Positions 18,380 through 27,257 are shown, counted from the stretch's first letter. The stretch: 64,000 bases of DNA from Bacillus sp. ISL-41 (GCF_018613235.1 NZ_JAGGQP010000034.1:118971-182970), one strand, 5' to 3'. Notes: a model not told the origin generated them from the sequence alone. Numbers and translations are program-made.

Positions 18380-18426
18380 GAGAGACCTTCCATTAGGTCT
18401 CTTCTTTGTTTTGATTCCCCAACAAA

Positions 18427-18455
18427 AAAAGCGAGATTCCTTTTGGAACCTCACT
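18427..18455 (-). terminator. Terminator of the MATE transporter gene
   Basis: Read on the minus strand, a stem formed by bases 18445-18454 and 18431-18440 (GGTTCC against GGAATC, plus flanking pairs) is followed by seven T. It lies 5 bp after the transporter stop. Confidence 0.8.
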
Positions 18456-18459
18456 CATA

Positions 18460-19827
18460 TTAAATAACTTCTGCCAAATTAGCGTTAAAACGACGTTTTT
18501 GGATAAATATCAGTCTTAATGATAAGGATATACCAGCTGCGAGCAATCCGATTGTCAGTCCTACCCAATATCCCGAAGCTCCCAGTCCGGTATTATGGGC
18601 CAGCAGGTAGCCAACCGGAAGGCAGATGAGCCAGTATGCGATCAAGGTGATGATAAAGGATATATTCACGTCTTTATAGCCGCGCAATGCTGCGAGCGCA
18701 GTGGCCTGGATTGCGTCAGATATCATGAAAAACAAGGCATAAATCAAAAATTGGCCAGTTAAGGCGATCACGGCAGGTTCATTCGAATAAAATCCAGCTA
18801 CCTCATATCGGAAAAGCACCACTAGCAGTCCCGCTCCAACCGCAATAATAGCTCCAAGATAAATCCCCATCCAGCTATAGACTTTTGCATCATGATAACG
18901 GCCAGCCCCGACTTCAAATCCGACCAGAACCGTTTGCGCCATCGATATACTCATTGGAATCATGTATAAAAAGGAAACGATATTCAGAGCTGACTGATAG
19001 GCGGCAATAGTAGTGATATTGAATTTACTGATCAAAATGGTGACGACGGCAAACATGCTAGTTTCAAAGAAGATCGATAATCCCATCGGGACACCGATAC
19101 TCAGGATCTCCTTCACTTTCGCACCGGAAAACTCCTTGAAGTATTCCAGCCCGACAAAATCCGAGAAGGGCTTTTGCTTGATAATGACAACAGCAGTCAT
19201 TCCCGCGATTACATAATAGGTAATCGACGTTGCATAACCAGCTCCGGCTCCACCTAATTCAGGAAAACCCCAGTGACCGAAAATCAAGACATAGTTTAAG
19301 AAGAAATTGATTGGCAGGGACATCAACAATATATACATGACCACTCTTGTTTTTCCGAGCGCATAAATGAATGACCTTAATACATTAAAAATAAATAAAG
19401 GGATAATGCCAAAGCTTAATCCGGCCAGATAGCGAAAGGCCGTGTCGTGCACACCTTCTGGAAGATTCATCGCTGTTAAGATAGGATTCAGCAGAAAAAC
19501 ACCCAAAACGATAACAAGTACTGCAATTATTAATGCCAAATAAATACCATGAGTGAGAATTGAAGATACTTCTTTTCCCTTCTTTTCACCAAACCGCTGG
19601 GCGGCAATCGGCGAAACCGCAAGAAGAATTCCACTGAGTCCGGTGAAGACCGGGCTCCAAATCGATGACCCAATGGCCACACCTGCAAGGTCTGTAGAAT
19701 TATATTTTCCTGACATGATCGTATTGAAAAAGACCATAGAAAACATTCCTAATTGAGTGATCAAGATTGGGATCAACATGACAAAAATCTGTTTAATTTT
19801 CTCTTTTGTCGAATAAGTCTGGTACAT
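18460..19827 (-). CDS. MATE-family multidrug/sodium exporter
   Basis: A 455-residue, twelve-span exporter of the MATE family (NorM type). Two homologous six-span halves are seen. The N-terminal half has PILITQLGMFSMVFFNTIMSG (start of the first span; shown here only by its ends PILIT and TIMSG) and the second half has SIGVPMGLSIFFETSMFAV. Such proteins use a sodium or proton gradient to export cationic drugs or metabolites; the substrate is not predictable. Length is normal for NorM. The ATG follows AAGGAGTACACAG. It stands alone with a terminator and no adjacent regulator. Confidence 0.92.
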   Translation of the reverse strand: MYQTYSTKEKIKQIFVMLIPILITQLGMFSMVFFNTIMSGKYNSTDLAGVAIGSSIWSPVFTGLSGILLAVSPIAAQRFGEKKGKEVSSILTHGIYLALIIAVLVIVLGVFLLNPILTAMNLPEGVHDTAFRYLAGLSFGIIPLFIFNVLRSFIYALGKTRVVMYILLMSLPINFFLNYVLIFGHWGFPELGGAGAGYATSITYYVIAGMTAVVIIKQKPFSDFVGLEYFKEFSGAKVKEILSIGVPMGLSIFFETSMFAVVTILISKFNITTIAAYQSALNIVSFLYMIPMSISMAQTVLVGFEVGAGRYHDAKVYSWMGIYLGAIIAVGAGLLVVLFRYEVAGFYSNEPAVIALTGQFLIYALFFMISDAIQATALAALRGYKDVNISFIITLIAYWLICLPVGYLLAHNTGLGASGYWVGLTIGLLAAGISLSLRLIFIQKRRFNANLAEVI

Positions 19828-20000
19828 CTGTGTACTCCTTGAATATATTAATTATATAATTATAACAAAATATCTTGGCTTAAACGGAAGTTTTTTCGTA
19901 TCACTAAATATTATCATTATTTTAAAAATTGGAAATACCCCCCTAATTATTTCCTTCAAAATCCTTGATACAATAGAAGTATATCGAGGAGTGAATCAAC

Positions 20001-20837
20001 ATGAAAATCATAAAAATTCTACTGCTATCGTCCCTGCTTGCCGTCCTGTCATTTTCTGCGTGGATTTACTATCCCCAATACCAAATCAATAAAATCAAAC
20101 AGGAAAATGCACCAACAGTTGAGAATACCAATAAGCTTACCTATATAGATTATTACAAAACAATTCCAGGCAGTACCATCAATCATCTAGCTCTCGGGGA
20201 CTCCATCATTCGCGGCTACAATATTCCAGAGGAAGAAAATTTCGTCAGTCAGTTTTCCAGCCAGCTTGAAGTAGAAACTGGGAAACAAGTCATTTCGAAT
20301 AACGTTGGTGTGATTGGGATAACAAGCGATAGGTTGAACCAGTACGTTCAGGATGGGTTGTATGACGAAGCGATCAAAGAGGCCGACCTTATAACTGTTA
20401 ACGTTGGCGGAAATGATATTCTTAAATTGGTAAAAAAGAGCGATATTTACAGCGCTTTAAAATCATTTGACAGTCTGCAAAAAGATTTTTCACAAAACCT
20501 TGCTGAAATTACTACGAAAATTGGTGAACTGAATCCTTCAGCGACAATCGTACTGCTAGAGCTGTATAACCCGATGCCAGCCGACCACCAATTCTATTCC
20601 CTGGCAGATAAGCTTCTTCCAAAATGGAATTTAATGATTTATGAAGCAGCAAAAGGGACTTCGTCATCGATAGTGGTACAAACGACGAATGTCATCAACA
20701 GCGATAATTTGGAATATTTGTCTAGTGATGGAGTGCATCCGAACTTTTCTGGAAATACAGCCATATCTACTCAGATTCTTCAGCAGTTCCAACAACAGCA
20801 TAAAGCGGATGCCGTCCTGGCAAACCGCCAAAATTAA
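20001..20837 (+). CDS. SGNH/GDSL-type hydrolase, membrane-anchored or secreted
   Basis: A 278-residue protein with an N-terminal hydrophobic anchor (about residues 5-24) and an SGNH hydrolase domain. The four blocks are present: GDSIIRGY (catalytic Ser near residue 69), the NNVG/G turn, GGNDI (near 136) and DGVHPN (catalytic Asp-His near 244). It should be an esterase or lipase acting outside the membrane, perhaps on cell-wall acyl groups; the substrate is not known. Start ATG follows CGAGGAGTGAATCAAC. It lies alone, back to back with the MATE gene. Confidence 0.85.
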   Translation: MKIIKILLLSSLLAVLSFSAWIYYPQYQINKIKQENAPTVENTNKLTYIDYYKTIPGSTINHLALGDSIIRGYNIPEEENFVSQFSSQLEVETGKQVISNNVGVIGITSDRLNQYVQDGLYDEAIKEADLITVNVGGNDILKLVKKSDIYSALKSFDSLQKDFSQNLAEITTKIGELNPSATIVLLELYNPMPADHQFYSLADKLLPKWNLMIYEAAKGTSSSIVVQTTNVINSDNLEYLSSDGVHPNFSGNTAISTQILQQFQQQHKADAVLANRQN

Positions 20838-20862
20838 GCTGGGCCCTGTGCCTGGCTTTTAT

Positions 20863-21012
20863 TTATTTTTGCTGATCCTCCTGGAATTGTTCATTTAATA
20901 AAGGGTTTTCTGTTGTGGCAAAATTGACGGATTGCAGACTGGTTTCTTCATCGAGTCCAAATAATTTGGCTACTTCACTCTCGTAGGCCTTGCCTTCTGT
21001 ATCTTTTTTCAT
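20863..21012 (-). CDS. Micro-protein (49 aa), hydrophilic
   Basis: Translation gives a 49-residue acidic, soluble protein beginning MKKDTEGKAYESEVAKLFGL and ending in QEDQQK. The ATG at 21010-21012 follows a strong GGAGGTGAACGTAA site, the main evidence that it is real. It lies 29 bp downstream of the 123-residue gene on the same strand, so the two may be co-transcribed. No family is recognised. Confidence 0.55.
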   Translation of the reverse strand: MKKDTEGKAYESEVAKLFGLDEETSLQSVNFATTENPLLNEQFQEDQQK

Positions 21013-21041
21013 TTACGTTCACCTCCGTTCAAGTATTTTAT

Positions 21042-21413
21042 CTAAGAACGATATTCCGCCTGATAGGAGTTGCGCCCGGAATGTACCGACAACAGTGTGT
21101 CTGCATACCCCACCAGCACATTAACAATTTCTTCTGCCAGTCCATAAACAAGCTGATAAATTCCTTCCTCATGAAGATCAGGATCATCAAAAATGACTGT
21201 TGTATTGATAAATATTTCCTTATTGCCGTATAGATTGTAATGGATTATCGCCTTCCCCGCAGCTCCCCCGCTAACCGGATCCTTAAAACCTGGGATAAAT
21301 ACATACCATTCTTCTGCTGAGGCAGAACGAAAATTCTTGGTGAACCTCATCCCGGTGATTTCTCTAGAGAGGTTTGAGTTTTCTATAGAAACAATCTTGT
21401 TTTGGTCGTTCAT
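21042..21413 (-). CDS. Hypothetical protein (123 aa)
   Basis: A 123-residue soluble protein. A beta-rich middle (GKAIIHYNLYGNKEIFINTTVIF) is written here only by its ends GKAIIHYN and INTTVIF; a helical C-terminal part (YQLVYGLAEEIVNVLVGYAD) follows. No cysteines, signal peptide or membrane span. I recognise no family. The ATG is weakly served by GTGGTGAAACA. It follows the broken DUF3231 gene by 21 bp on the same strand. Confidence 0.55.
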   Translation of the reverse strand: MNDQNKIVSIENSNLSREITGMRFTKNFRSASAEEWYVFIPGFKDPVSGGAAGKAIIHYNLYGNKEIFINTTVIFDDPDLHEEGIYQLVYGLAEEIVNVLVGYADTLLSVHSGRNSYQAEYRS

Positions 21414-21434
21414 TGTTTCACCACTTATTTTAGC

Positions 21435-22438
21435 TTATTTCTTACTTAAGTCATTACGGTCTGCTGCTATTGGTGGCTGTTCAAGCCAGCCTTCATCGAT
21501 CATGATATTAGCCCCATCCTCAGCAAATAATAAAACTTCTGCATTTAACCGGGCGTATATCGCTGCAATATCCTTCCTTTGACTGGCCGCAACAGACATT
21601 CCGTAGTTGCCGCTGCCGGAAAAATTCATAAGACTAAAATGGAACATCAGCAATTTATCCGAAAAAGGAGGTTCCTGTGATTTGGTAACTTCATGATCCC
21701 AAGTCATTGGTACTGGAAGATTTTCGTCACGAAGATACCCAGAAAATATTTTGATGTGTTTTTCAGAAATCTCTTTCCCTCTCAGTAAATATTTTCTAAC
21801 CTGCTTGGACTGCGCTATCTGACTAAAACCGATGGAAAGTGCTTCTCCTAATTTATTTGTTTGTATATTCGCGTACAGATGAGTTACCTCCATCGCGGTC
21901 AAAGGTCGTTTATCACCCATAAAGCCTGATAAAAAGGAATCTTTCTGAATGAATTCATTTTTATCAGGATAAGGGATATATGCGGGCCGGACTGCTATCC
22001 CTTTCTGCTGTAATAATTTTGTCGTCTCATTGTTCAACTCAATTGTTGACTGTAAACATTTAGTATAAAAAGATAAAACATCACTTCTGAATACATGGGG
22101 CTGAATGAAACCATAAATAGCCAGGCCCCCTCTAGCCATTGCTTAATGTAACTTAAGTAGAATGCATCTGAAAATAACCTTGGTGCATGCTTATTTACAT
22201 CCTGTTCGGTAAAACCTATGGGAACAGGAATATTTTCCTTTATAAATATTTCTTTGATATCTTCTACATGTTGTACTGCTATGTCAAATGCATGCTCCAC
22301 CACTATTTTAATCTCTGGATCAACCACTGTTTCAAGGAAATGCCCAAAAACACATATAGACATTGTATCTCCAAGATAATTTTGATGAAGTGCTGCCAAT
22401 TCGGCAGATGTCAATTGGATGTTTTCGTGTTTCGCCAC
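21435..22438 (-). pseudogene. DUF3231-family gene, disrupted by a frameshift
   Basis: Two overlapping frames together make one DUF3231 protein, a family of about 330 residues with two four-helix halves found in many bacilli, of unknown function. The first part (from about GTG 22436-22438, HENIQLTSAELAALH onward) ends its family match at LSYIKQ. The family match resumes at MARGGLAIYG (ATG 22137-22139) and runs to the end (DGANIMIDEGWLEQPP). The join needs one extra base: AAG-CAA-ATG-GCT is expected, but the DNA reads AAGCAATGGCT, so one A is missing near 22139-22140. The internal ATG has no ribosome site of its own. Either the gene is broken in this strain or the base is a sequencing error. 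Confidence 0.8.
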
Positions 22439-22644
22439 TTCTTTCAAACCCTTCTGTGTATTTAAGGATAGAATCCCCCTTAACAACGAAATTATAATGG
22501 TATAACTCCACCGGTTATGGTCTGCATTAACAGTTTTTTTACCTGATATTCGTTGCAAACTAGTTCATTATCAGCTGCAATCTTTACCCCATTTCATGCA
22601 ACAACTTCTTTTAACCAGTAGGACTGTATTATTCACACGCAAAT

Positions 22645-22682
22645 AGAGAGCCAGCACCTTATCGAACTGGTGCTGGCTCTCT
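22645..22682 (-). terminator. Long hairpin after the NTF2-like gene
   Basis: AGAGAGCCAGCACC (22645-22658) pairs perfectly with GGTGCTGGCTCTCT (22669-22682). It lies just after the NTF2-like stop. The T run is poor on both strands, so it is a weak terminator or an RNA-stabilising hairpin. Confidence 0.55.
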
Positions 22683-22693
22683 AGTTGCCATGA

Positions 22694-23032
22694 TTATAAA
22701 AACCAAACCTTCACAATCTTCTCGCCCTCAATTTCATATATGGCCACCGCTTTTTTTGGTTCGGAGTTTTCCCTGCCTGTCACGAGTTCATGGTCAACAA
22801 CCCTGTTGCCATGTACAATTCTGGCCAATAATTCCGCATGATTATTGGGATGGTCTGTAAAAAGTTTGCCATATCTGGTTCGCATTTCATCAATACCTCG
22901 AGTAGTCACCTTATCACCAGGAAACTCGAAAATCACTACATCATCACTATAAACAGATAAAAATTGTTCTAAATCTTGTTTGTTATAAGCGTCAAGCTGC
23001 TTTTGCGCGAGCATTTCTGAGATTTTTCCCAT
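22694..23032 (-). CDS. SnoaL/NTF2-like protein
   Basis: A 112-residue single-domain protein of the NTF2-like superfamily (SnoaL or steroid-isomerase-like). The pattern is two helices (AQKQLDAYNKQDLEQFLSVY), then FPGDKVTTRGIDEMRTRYGK, then strands with HGNRVVDHELVTG and IYEIEGEKIVKVWFL. Members are small ketosteroid-isomerase-fold enzymes or ligand-binding proteins; no specific substrate can be inferred. ATG 23030-23032 is preferred to an upstream TTG because GATAGGGAG lies properly spaced before it. Confidence 0.75.
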   Translation of the reverse strand: MGKISEMLAQKQLDAYNKQDLEQFLSVYSDDVVIFEFPGDKVTTRGIDEMRTRYGKLFTDHPNNHAELLARIVHGNRVVDHELVTGRENSEPKKAVAIYEIEGEKIVKVWFL

Positions 23033-23077
23033 CGATGTTCTCCCTATCAATTAAAATTTGTATACTTTTTATTATAC

Positions 23078-23100
23078 AAAACCCCCTGGTATCCAGGGGG
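23078..23100 (-). terminator. Terminator of the MFS exporter gene
   Basis: On the minus strand CCCCCTGG pairs with CCAGGGGG around a 3-base loop (23082-23100), followed by TTTTG. It lies 6 bp after the exporter stop. Confidence 0.8.
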
Positions 23101-23106
23101 AAGTAA

Positions 23107-24645
23107 TTAATTATTGACTAATTTATGAGAAGTATTTTTGGTAGGAGCTTTTTTGCCAATTGTGTCCTCCGCCTGTGTTGCGCGTTTGATAAAGAAAGCA
23201 AGCACCAACGCAATCGCTGATAAGAATACAGTGACAAAAAATGCGTCATTGATTCCGTGCAGCATCGCTTGCATCGCAATCTGCTGCTCCATTTCGGCTT
23301 GTACAGCTGGGGTAACAGCTTTGCCTGCTGCTGCAGCTTCTTTTAGTGCTGAGGCTGCTAATTCTTTTCCATAGGATTCTGCACGCATTGACATTACCGT
23401 AACCAACAAGGCTGTTCCAATTGCACCGGATACCTGCTGCAGCGTATTGTTCATTGCTGTGCCGTGTGGATAATAACGAGCTGGCAGCTGATTTAGTCCA
23501 TTTGTGTTAACAGGCATATTAACCATCGACATGCCGAACATTCGGACCGTATAAAGGATGATCAGCTGAGTATAAGTTGTTTCCATTGAAAGCTTGCTGA
23601 AATAGTAGCTCGTCACAAGCGTAATGATCAGACCAATGACAGCCATAGCACGGCCGCCAAACTTATCAAATAATTTTCCAGTAATCGGAGACATTATGGC
23701 CATGGCAATCGCACCTGGCAACAGCATTAAGCCCGCATCCAATGGTGAAATTCCACGTATTGTCTGCACGTAAATTGGCAGAAGCAGCATTCCAGAGAAC
23801 ATTGCCATTGTCACGATCATCGAAATCACTGAAGATAAAGCAAACATTGGATACTTATAAATCCTGAAATTCAACATCGGATTATCTTGGCGTAACTGAC
23901 GAAGTATAAAGGTAATAAGTGAAACTGCGCCTATCGCTAAAGTTAGATATACATGTGGACTGTCCCATCCCTTCGAACCGGCAGAGCTGAAACCGTACAG
24001 GAGTCCGCCAAATCCTACACTCGATAGTGATAAAGAAATGATGTCCAAACGCATACGCACTCTCTCTTTTTTATCTTTTAACAGGAAGAATCCGAGTAAC
24101 AAGACCGTGGCAGCGATTGGTGTTACAAAATGGAACAACATCCTCCAATCGTAATGCTCGATCAGCCAGCCTGAAAGTGTTGGACCAATAGCGGGTGCGA
24201 ACATAAGCACCAAACCGAATACTCCCATTGCGGTCCCGCGTTTTTCAATCGGGAAACTTATAAGCATGACATTCATCAACAGCGGCATCATGATCGCTGT
24301 ACCAGAAGCCTGGATCATCCGCCCTCCCAATAATATCGGAAATATATGCGCAGCTCCTGATAGGATCGTACCCAATGTGAATAAACCCATTGCGGTCAAA
24401 AATAAATTCCTTACCGAATACTTTTGGATCAAATACGCACTAAGAGGAATCATGATTCCACTGACGAGCATGAACCCGGTTGTCAGCCATTGGACTGTCG
24501 TTGCTTCTACCTCAAGGTCAGTCATGATCGAAGGCAAAGCAATATTAAGCAATGTATTATTTAAAAATGCGATAAAAGCCCCAACAATTAATACCGCCAA
24601 TATTCCATAGGGCGGTTTGTCAGGTGTTTTCATATTTTGTTCCAT
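23107..24645 (-). CDS. MFS drug exporter, DHA2 (EmrB/QacA, 14-span) family
   Basis: A 512-residue exporter with 14 predicted spans. DHA2 marks: NTLLNIALPSIMTDLEVEA at the end of span 1, then GGRMIQASGTAIMMPLLMNV (motif A/B region) and the antiporter motif C in GVFGLVLMFAPAIGPTLSGW. The family exports toxic compounds by proton antiport. The ATG follows AGGGGGATATAGA. It is divergent from a TetR-type regulator gene, with a palindrome between them that is the probable operator; so it is most likely repressed by that regulator and induced by its own substrate. Confidence 0.92.
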   Translation of the reverse strand: MEQNMKTPDKPPYGILAVLIVGAFIAFLNNTLLNIALPSIMTDLEVEATTVQWLTTGFMLVSGIMIPLSAYLIQKYSVRNLFLTAMGLFTLGTILSGAAHIFPILLGGRMIQASGTAIMMPLLMNVMLISFPIEKRGTAMGVFGLVLMFAPAIGPTLSGWLIEHYDWRMLFHFVTPIAATVLLLGFFLLKDKKERVRMRLDIISLSLSSVGFGGLLYGFSSAGSKGWDSPHVYLTLAIGAVSLITFILRQLRQDNPMLNFRIYKYPMFALSSVISMIVTMAMFSGMLLLPIYVQTIRGISPLDAGLMLLPGAIAMAIMSPITGKLFDKFGGRAMAVIGLIITLVTSYYFSKLSMETTYTQLIILYTVRMFGMSMVNMPVNTNGLNQLPARYYPHGTAMNNTLQQVSGAIGTALLVTVMSMRAESYGKELAASALKEAAAAGKAVTPAVQAEMEQQIAMQAMLHGINDAFFVTVFLSAIALVLAFFIKRATQAEDTIGKKAPTKNTSHKLVNN

Positions 24646-24662
24646 TCTATATCCCCCTAAAA

Positions 24663-24684
24663 TTGTTCACAAATTTGTAAACAA
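24663..24684. promoter_or_regulatory. Palindromic operator candidate for the TetR regulator
   Basis: Left arm TTGTTCACAAA and right arm TTTGTAAACAA form a 22-bp palindrome with one mismatch per arm pair, 18 bp before the exporter start. A second pair of related words (CGGTACAATTT at about 24714 and CGGTACAAAAG at about 24803) flanks the rest of the intergenic region. Confidence 0.6.
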
Positions 24685-24759
24685 TGTAATTGCATAGACA
24701 TTAGCATATACCAACGGTACAATTTTTGCAACGTTTTTAAATTACCTTAACAAAGGGGT

Positions 24760-24788
24760 TTGTAAAGATTGAAAATTTAATGTAGTAT
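24760..24788 (+). promoter_or_regulatory. Possible promoter of the TetR regulator gene
   Basis: TTGTAA (24760-24765) and TAGTAT (24783-24788) are 17 bp apart, 40 bp before the regulator start. Both are imperfect matches. Confidence 0.4.
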
Positions 24789-24827
24789 ATTTTTTATACA
24801 ATCGGTACAAAAGGTCGGGGTGATGAA

Positions 24828-25697
24828 ATGAACGACAGAAAACGGCATGTTATTGAAAAAGCACATCAGCTATTCATAGAAAAAGGATTCCAGGCTACCT
24901 CTATTCAGGATATCCTCGATTACAGCGGAATATCAAAAGGAACCTTCTATAATTATTTCTCATCCAAGAATCAATTACTTATGGATATTTTTAAAACTGC
25001 CTTCAGAAAGATGGAGATTGATCGCAATGGATTGCTGCTTGGCCAGGATCCTGGAGACGCGGAAATCTTTATTAGCCAAATTGAATTTCAGATGAATGCA
25101 AACCGTGAAAACAAGATTGTCCCGCTATTTGAAGAAGTATTTTTTTCCGGAGATAAAGAACTCAAGCAATTTATTGAAGTTGGACAAATGAAAATATTTC
25201 GCTGGTTTTCAGATCGGCTTGGAGACATAACGGATGAAATTTGTCAGCCATACCTTCTCGATGCGGCCATTATGCTTAATGGAATCCTGCTTCAGAATAT
25301 CAGATTTCATCGTAAAGCTCACGGAGAAGCAGCTAGTTTACGCCCGGTTGTCCAGTATAGTGTAAACCGAATTTTGAATATGCTTGAAGAGCTCGCGCTA
25401 TCCGGGGACCAATTGTTGCCCCCCGAAATTATTGATAACTGGCTTCCGGTATATGCAACCGAGTCCCTTGATTGGAGGATGAAAGTTCAATCAGTCGTAT
25501 CCCGCCTGAAAAAGCTGGACTGCAATAATAGTGATTCTCTAAGAAAGCTGGATTTCATCGAGGAAGAAATCCTTCGTTCATCTTCTCCAAGAAAATTCCT
25601 GATTGACAGTGTTCTGTTATCAATGAACACGGTCGATAAAAGTGAACTTGATGAATTACAATCGCTGTTAGACGAAAATCTGCTTGAGAAGGCATAA
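24828..25697 (+). CDS. TetR/AcrR-family transcriptional regulator
   Basis: A 289-residue regulator. The TetR DNA-binding domain occupies residues 1-60, with the helix-turn-helix FQATSIQDILDYSGISKGTF and the closing YNYFSSKNQLL. The rest is a helical ligand and dimer domain, longer than in most TetR proteins (about 200 residues), with an extra C-terminal helical part after residue 210. It probably represses the divergent DHA2 exporter and itself from the palindrome at 24663-24684. The ATG follows AAAGGTCGGGGTGATGAA. Confidence 0.88.
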   Translation: MNDRKRHVIEKAHQLFIEKGFQATSIQDILDYSGISKGTFYNYFSSKNQLLMDIFKTAFRKMEIDRNGLLLGQDPGDAEIFISQIEFQMNANRENKIVPLFEEVFFSGDKELKQFIEVGQMKIFRWFSDRLGDITDEICQPYLLDAAIMLNGILLQNIRFHRKAHGEAASLRPVVQYSVNRILNMLEELALSGDQLLPPEIIDNWLPVYATESLDWRMKVQSVVSRLKKLDCNNSDSLRKLDFIEEEILRSSSPRKFLIDSVLLSMNTVDKSELDELQSLLDENLLEKA

Positions 25698-25742
25698 AAA
25701 ACGGGGAGAAAACAGTTTAATTGTTTCCTCCCCGTTTTTTTA
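25696..25742 (+). terminator. Terminator of the tetR-type gene
   Basis: AAAAACGGGGAG (25697-25708) pairs with CTCCCCGTTTTT (25728-25739) and a long T run follows. It begins right at the stop codon. Confidence 0.9.
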
Positions 25743-25889
25743 TTTTAATGTGAAGATTATGCTGGCGGTGGTCTATTTGTTTTGCTTATATGTAACCGGA
25801 ATTTGGTTTTTTCTCGCTGTATTGGTACATGTACGATATCAATGTAAGCAAAAGTTCCTTGCATTTTTCATTTAAGTCAAATTAGCACT

Positions 25890-25990
25890 TTTATTATTAA
25901 AGCAATGTTTATTGGCCGTTTTCACAACTTTATTGGCGATAATATCTTTTTATTGGCGAAATGCACCTCTTTATTTTTTCAGCGATTTTT
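25890..25990. repeat. Short degenerate repeat, TTTATTGGCGA, period about 20-21 bp
   Basis: Copies of TATTGGC or a decayed form begin at about 25892, 25910, 25931, 25951 and 25972. The clearest three read TATTGGCCGTT, TATTGGCGATA and TATTGGCGAAA. The 340-bp stretch 25746-26087 between the terminator and the DUF2161 gene holds nothing else that I can support. Confidence 0.6.
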
Positions 25991-26087
25991 ACCAGTTAAC
26001 ATGAGATTTGAATACTTTCTAAGTGATTTTAATTTGCAGTTTCATATATTGTTGAACAGCAACCCTATTCTCTCCCGCTGCTCAAAA

Positions 26088-26798
26088 TCATTCTTCCGTT
26101 TTCAGCCCACCTAAATAATATTCTACAAGTTCAGGATATTCTTCAAGATCGGCCTTTCCTTGCTCAGTTATGACATAAATACCTCTCTCCATTCGTTCAA
26201 ACCATTTGTAATAGTTTTTCTGAAGAATCAAGGGCGTCTTATCCCCAGTTCCGAGAGCAACGAGCGCTTTCGGAGACATTTGTCCGAGTTTTTCAAGGTA
26301 ACAGGCGATTTGAATGCAATTTTCTTTGTAGGCAGTCATGATCTTGGTTTTGTTGCTGCCGCCGATATTATAGTCAGCGCTTCTTCCCTCTATTTCTTTA
26401 ATCAAGGCTGCTTTCTTCCTGGTGTTCTTGCTGGTCATGCGCTTATATGGTTCCGGGTGAACCTTGAACTCAATCTTCTTCCGATTACCAGCTAACGATA
26501 CAATAATCAGGCCCAGTTCAAGCCTTCTCACTAACTGGGTAATATCGTTCCAGCGTTTCCTTGATATCCTCTTGGGTTTTGGAATCGCGATATATACGAG
26601 GTCTGTCAGGCGCTGTCTTCTCGTTGCCTGAAGCAAAAGGTCAATATTCAGGTTCAGTTTTAATTCGACGATTATGAGTTCCTCATCCTTAACAGCCGTT
26701 AAATCGCAATCGATTACCTCGCCATTGACTCGGTAGCCTTGTTTTGAAAAATGCTTTTGGATTGGCTCATATAAATCGGCTTCATATAGTTTCGTCAT
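26088..26798 (-). CDS. DUF2161, putative PD-(D/E)XK nuclease-fold protein
   Basis: A 236-residue soluble protein. The N-terminal 90 residues carry a PD-(D/E)XK-like core: EVIDCDLTAVKDEELIIVEL, where Asp and the E-L-K (VELKLN) of the next strand would be the metal-binding residues. A basic middle (KPKRISRKRWND; TSKNTRKKAALIKEI) and a C-terminal winged-helix-like end (MERGIYVITEQGKADLEEYP) follow. DUF2161 proteins are annotated as putative phosphodiesterases; no member is characterised to my knowledge. ATG 26796-26798 follows AGAAGGGTTTGACAC. No toxin, methylase or mobile genes are nearby. Confidence 0.78.
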   Translation of the reverse strand: MTKLYEADLYEPIQKHFSKQGYRVNGEVIDCDLTAVKDEELIIVELKLNLNIDLLLQATRRQRLTDLVYIAIPKPKRISRKRWNDITQLVRRLELGLIIVSLAGNRKKIEFKVHPEPYKRMTSKNTRKKAALIKEIEGRSADYNIGGSNKTKIMTAYKENCIQIACYLEKLGQMSPKALVALGTGDKTPLILQKNYYKWFERMERGIYVITEQGKADLEEYPELVEYYLGGLKTEE

Positions 26799-26926
26799 GT
26801 GTCAAACCCTTCTGTCATTCCTTCGATTATTTCCTATCATTATAGCAAACTTTTTCAATGATTTAAGTCATTTAGACAAGCCAGCTACATATAATGTTTA
26901 CGGATTATGCAGTGGAGGATAAACAA

Positions 26927-27232
26927 ATGAGGGTATTATTGCTGTTATTATTGACTCTTCTTCTTGGAATGATGATTTTCCTGAAGTTTGAAATGGACGA
27001 AGCGCGACAAGTTTCCAATGAGCTTGAAACAGTGTATTTTACTGAAGAATATACTATCAATAAGGTTGACAGTTCTGGATATTATGGGGAAAGCGCAGAT
27101 GGTAAAAGCATTTATTTTAACAAAGAAAAAGTGGCAGCATACCAAAAAATAAAAAATGGTGATGCTGTTATTCTGTATTTTGACAAAAGCGGACGGATTG
27201 ATGGACCAGTGAAAATCGAGAAAATAGACTAG
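26927..27232 (+). CDS. Small exported or membrane-anchored protein (101 aa)
   Basis: A 101-residue protein with one N-terminal hydrophobic segment (MRVLLLLLLTLLLGMMIFL) acting as signal or anchor, then a charged linker and a small beta-rich outer domain ending in YFDKSGRIDGPVKIEKID. ATG 26927-26929 follows GTGGAGGATAAACAA; an upstream ATG at 26894 lacks a site. No family recognised. The outer domain pattern (ADGKSIYFNKEKV, NGDAVILYFDKSG) looks like a small OB or SH3-type barrel, but that is a guess. Confidence 0.6.
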   Translation: MRVLLLLLLTLLLGMMIFLKFEMDEARQVSNELETVYFTEEYTINKVDSSGYYGESADGKSIYFNKEKVAAYQKIKNGDAVILYFDKSGRIDGPVKIEKID

Positions 27233-27257
27233 GGAGCCAGCGTTTTGCAGGCTCCCT
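27231..27257 (+). terminator. Hairpin after the 101-aa gene
   Basis: GGGAGCC (27232-27238) pairs with GGCTCCC (27250-27256). Only a short T stretch follows further on, so termination is likely but weak. Confidence 0.45.

Noticed and set aside
21435..22558. Two separate DUF3231 half-genes or programmed frameshifting
   Set aside because: The inner ATG has no ribosome site and there is no slippery heptamer or following stem at the join; a one-base loss explains it more simply.
25684..26114. Two open frames on the plus strand after the tetR-type gene
   Set aside because: They run through a terminator and a repeat, lack ribosome sites, and have phenylalanine-rich translations typical of T-rich non-coding DNA.
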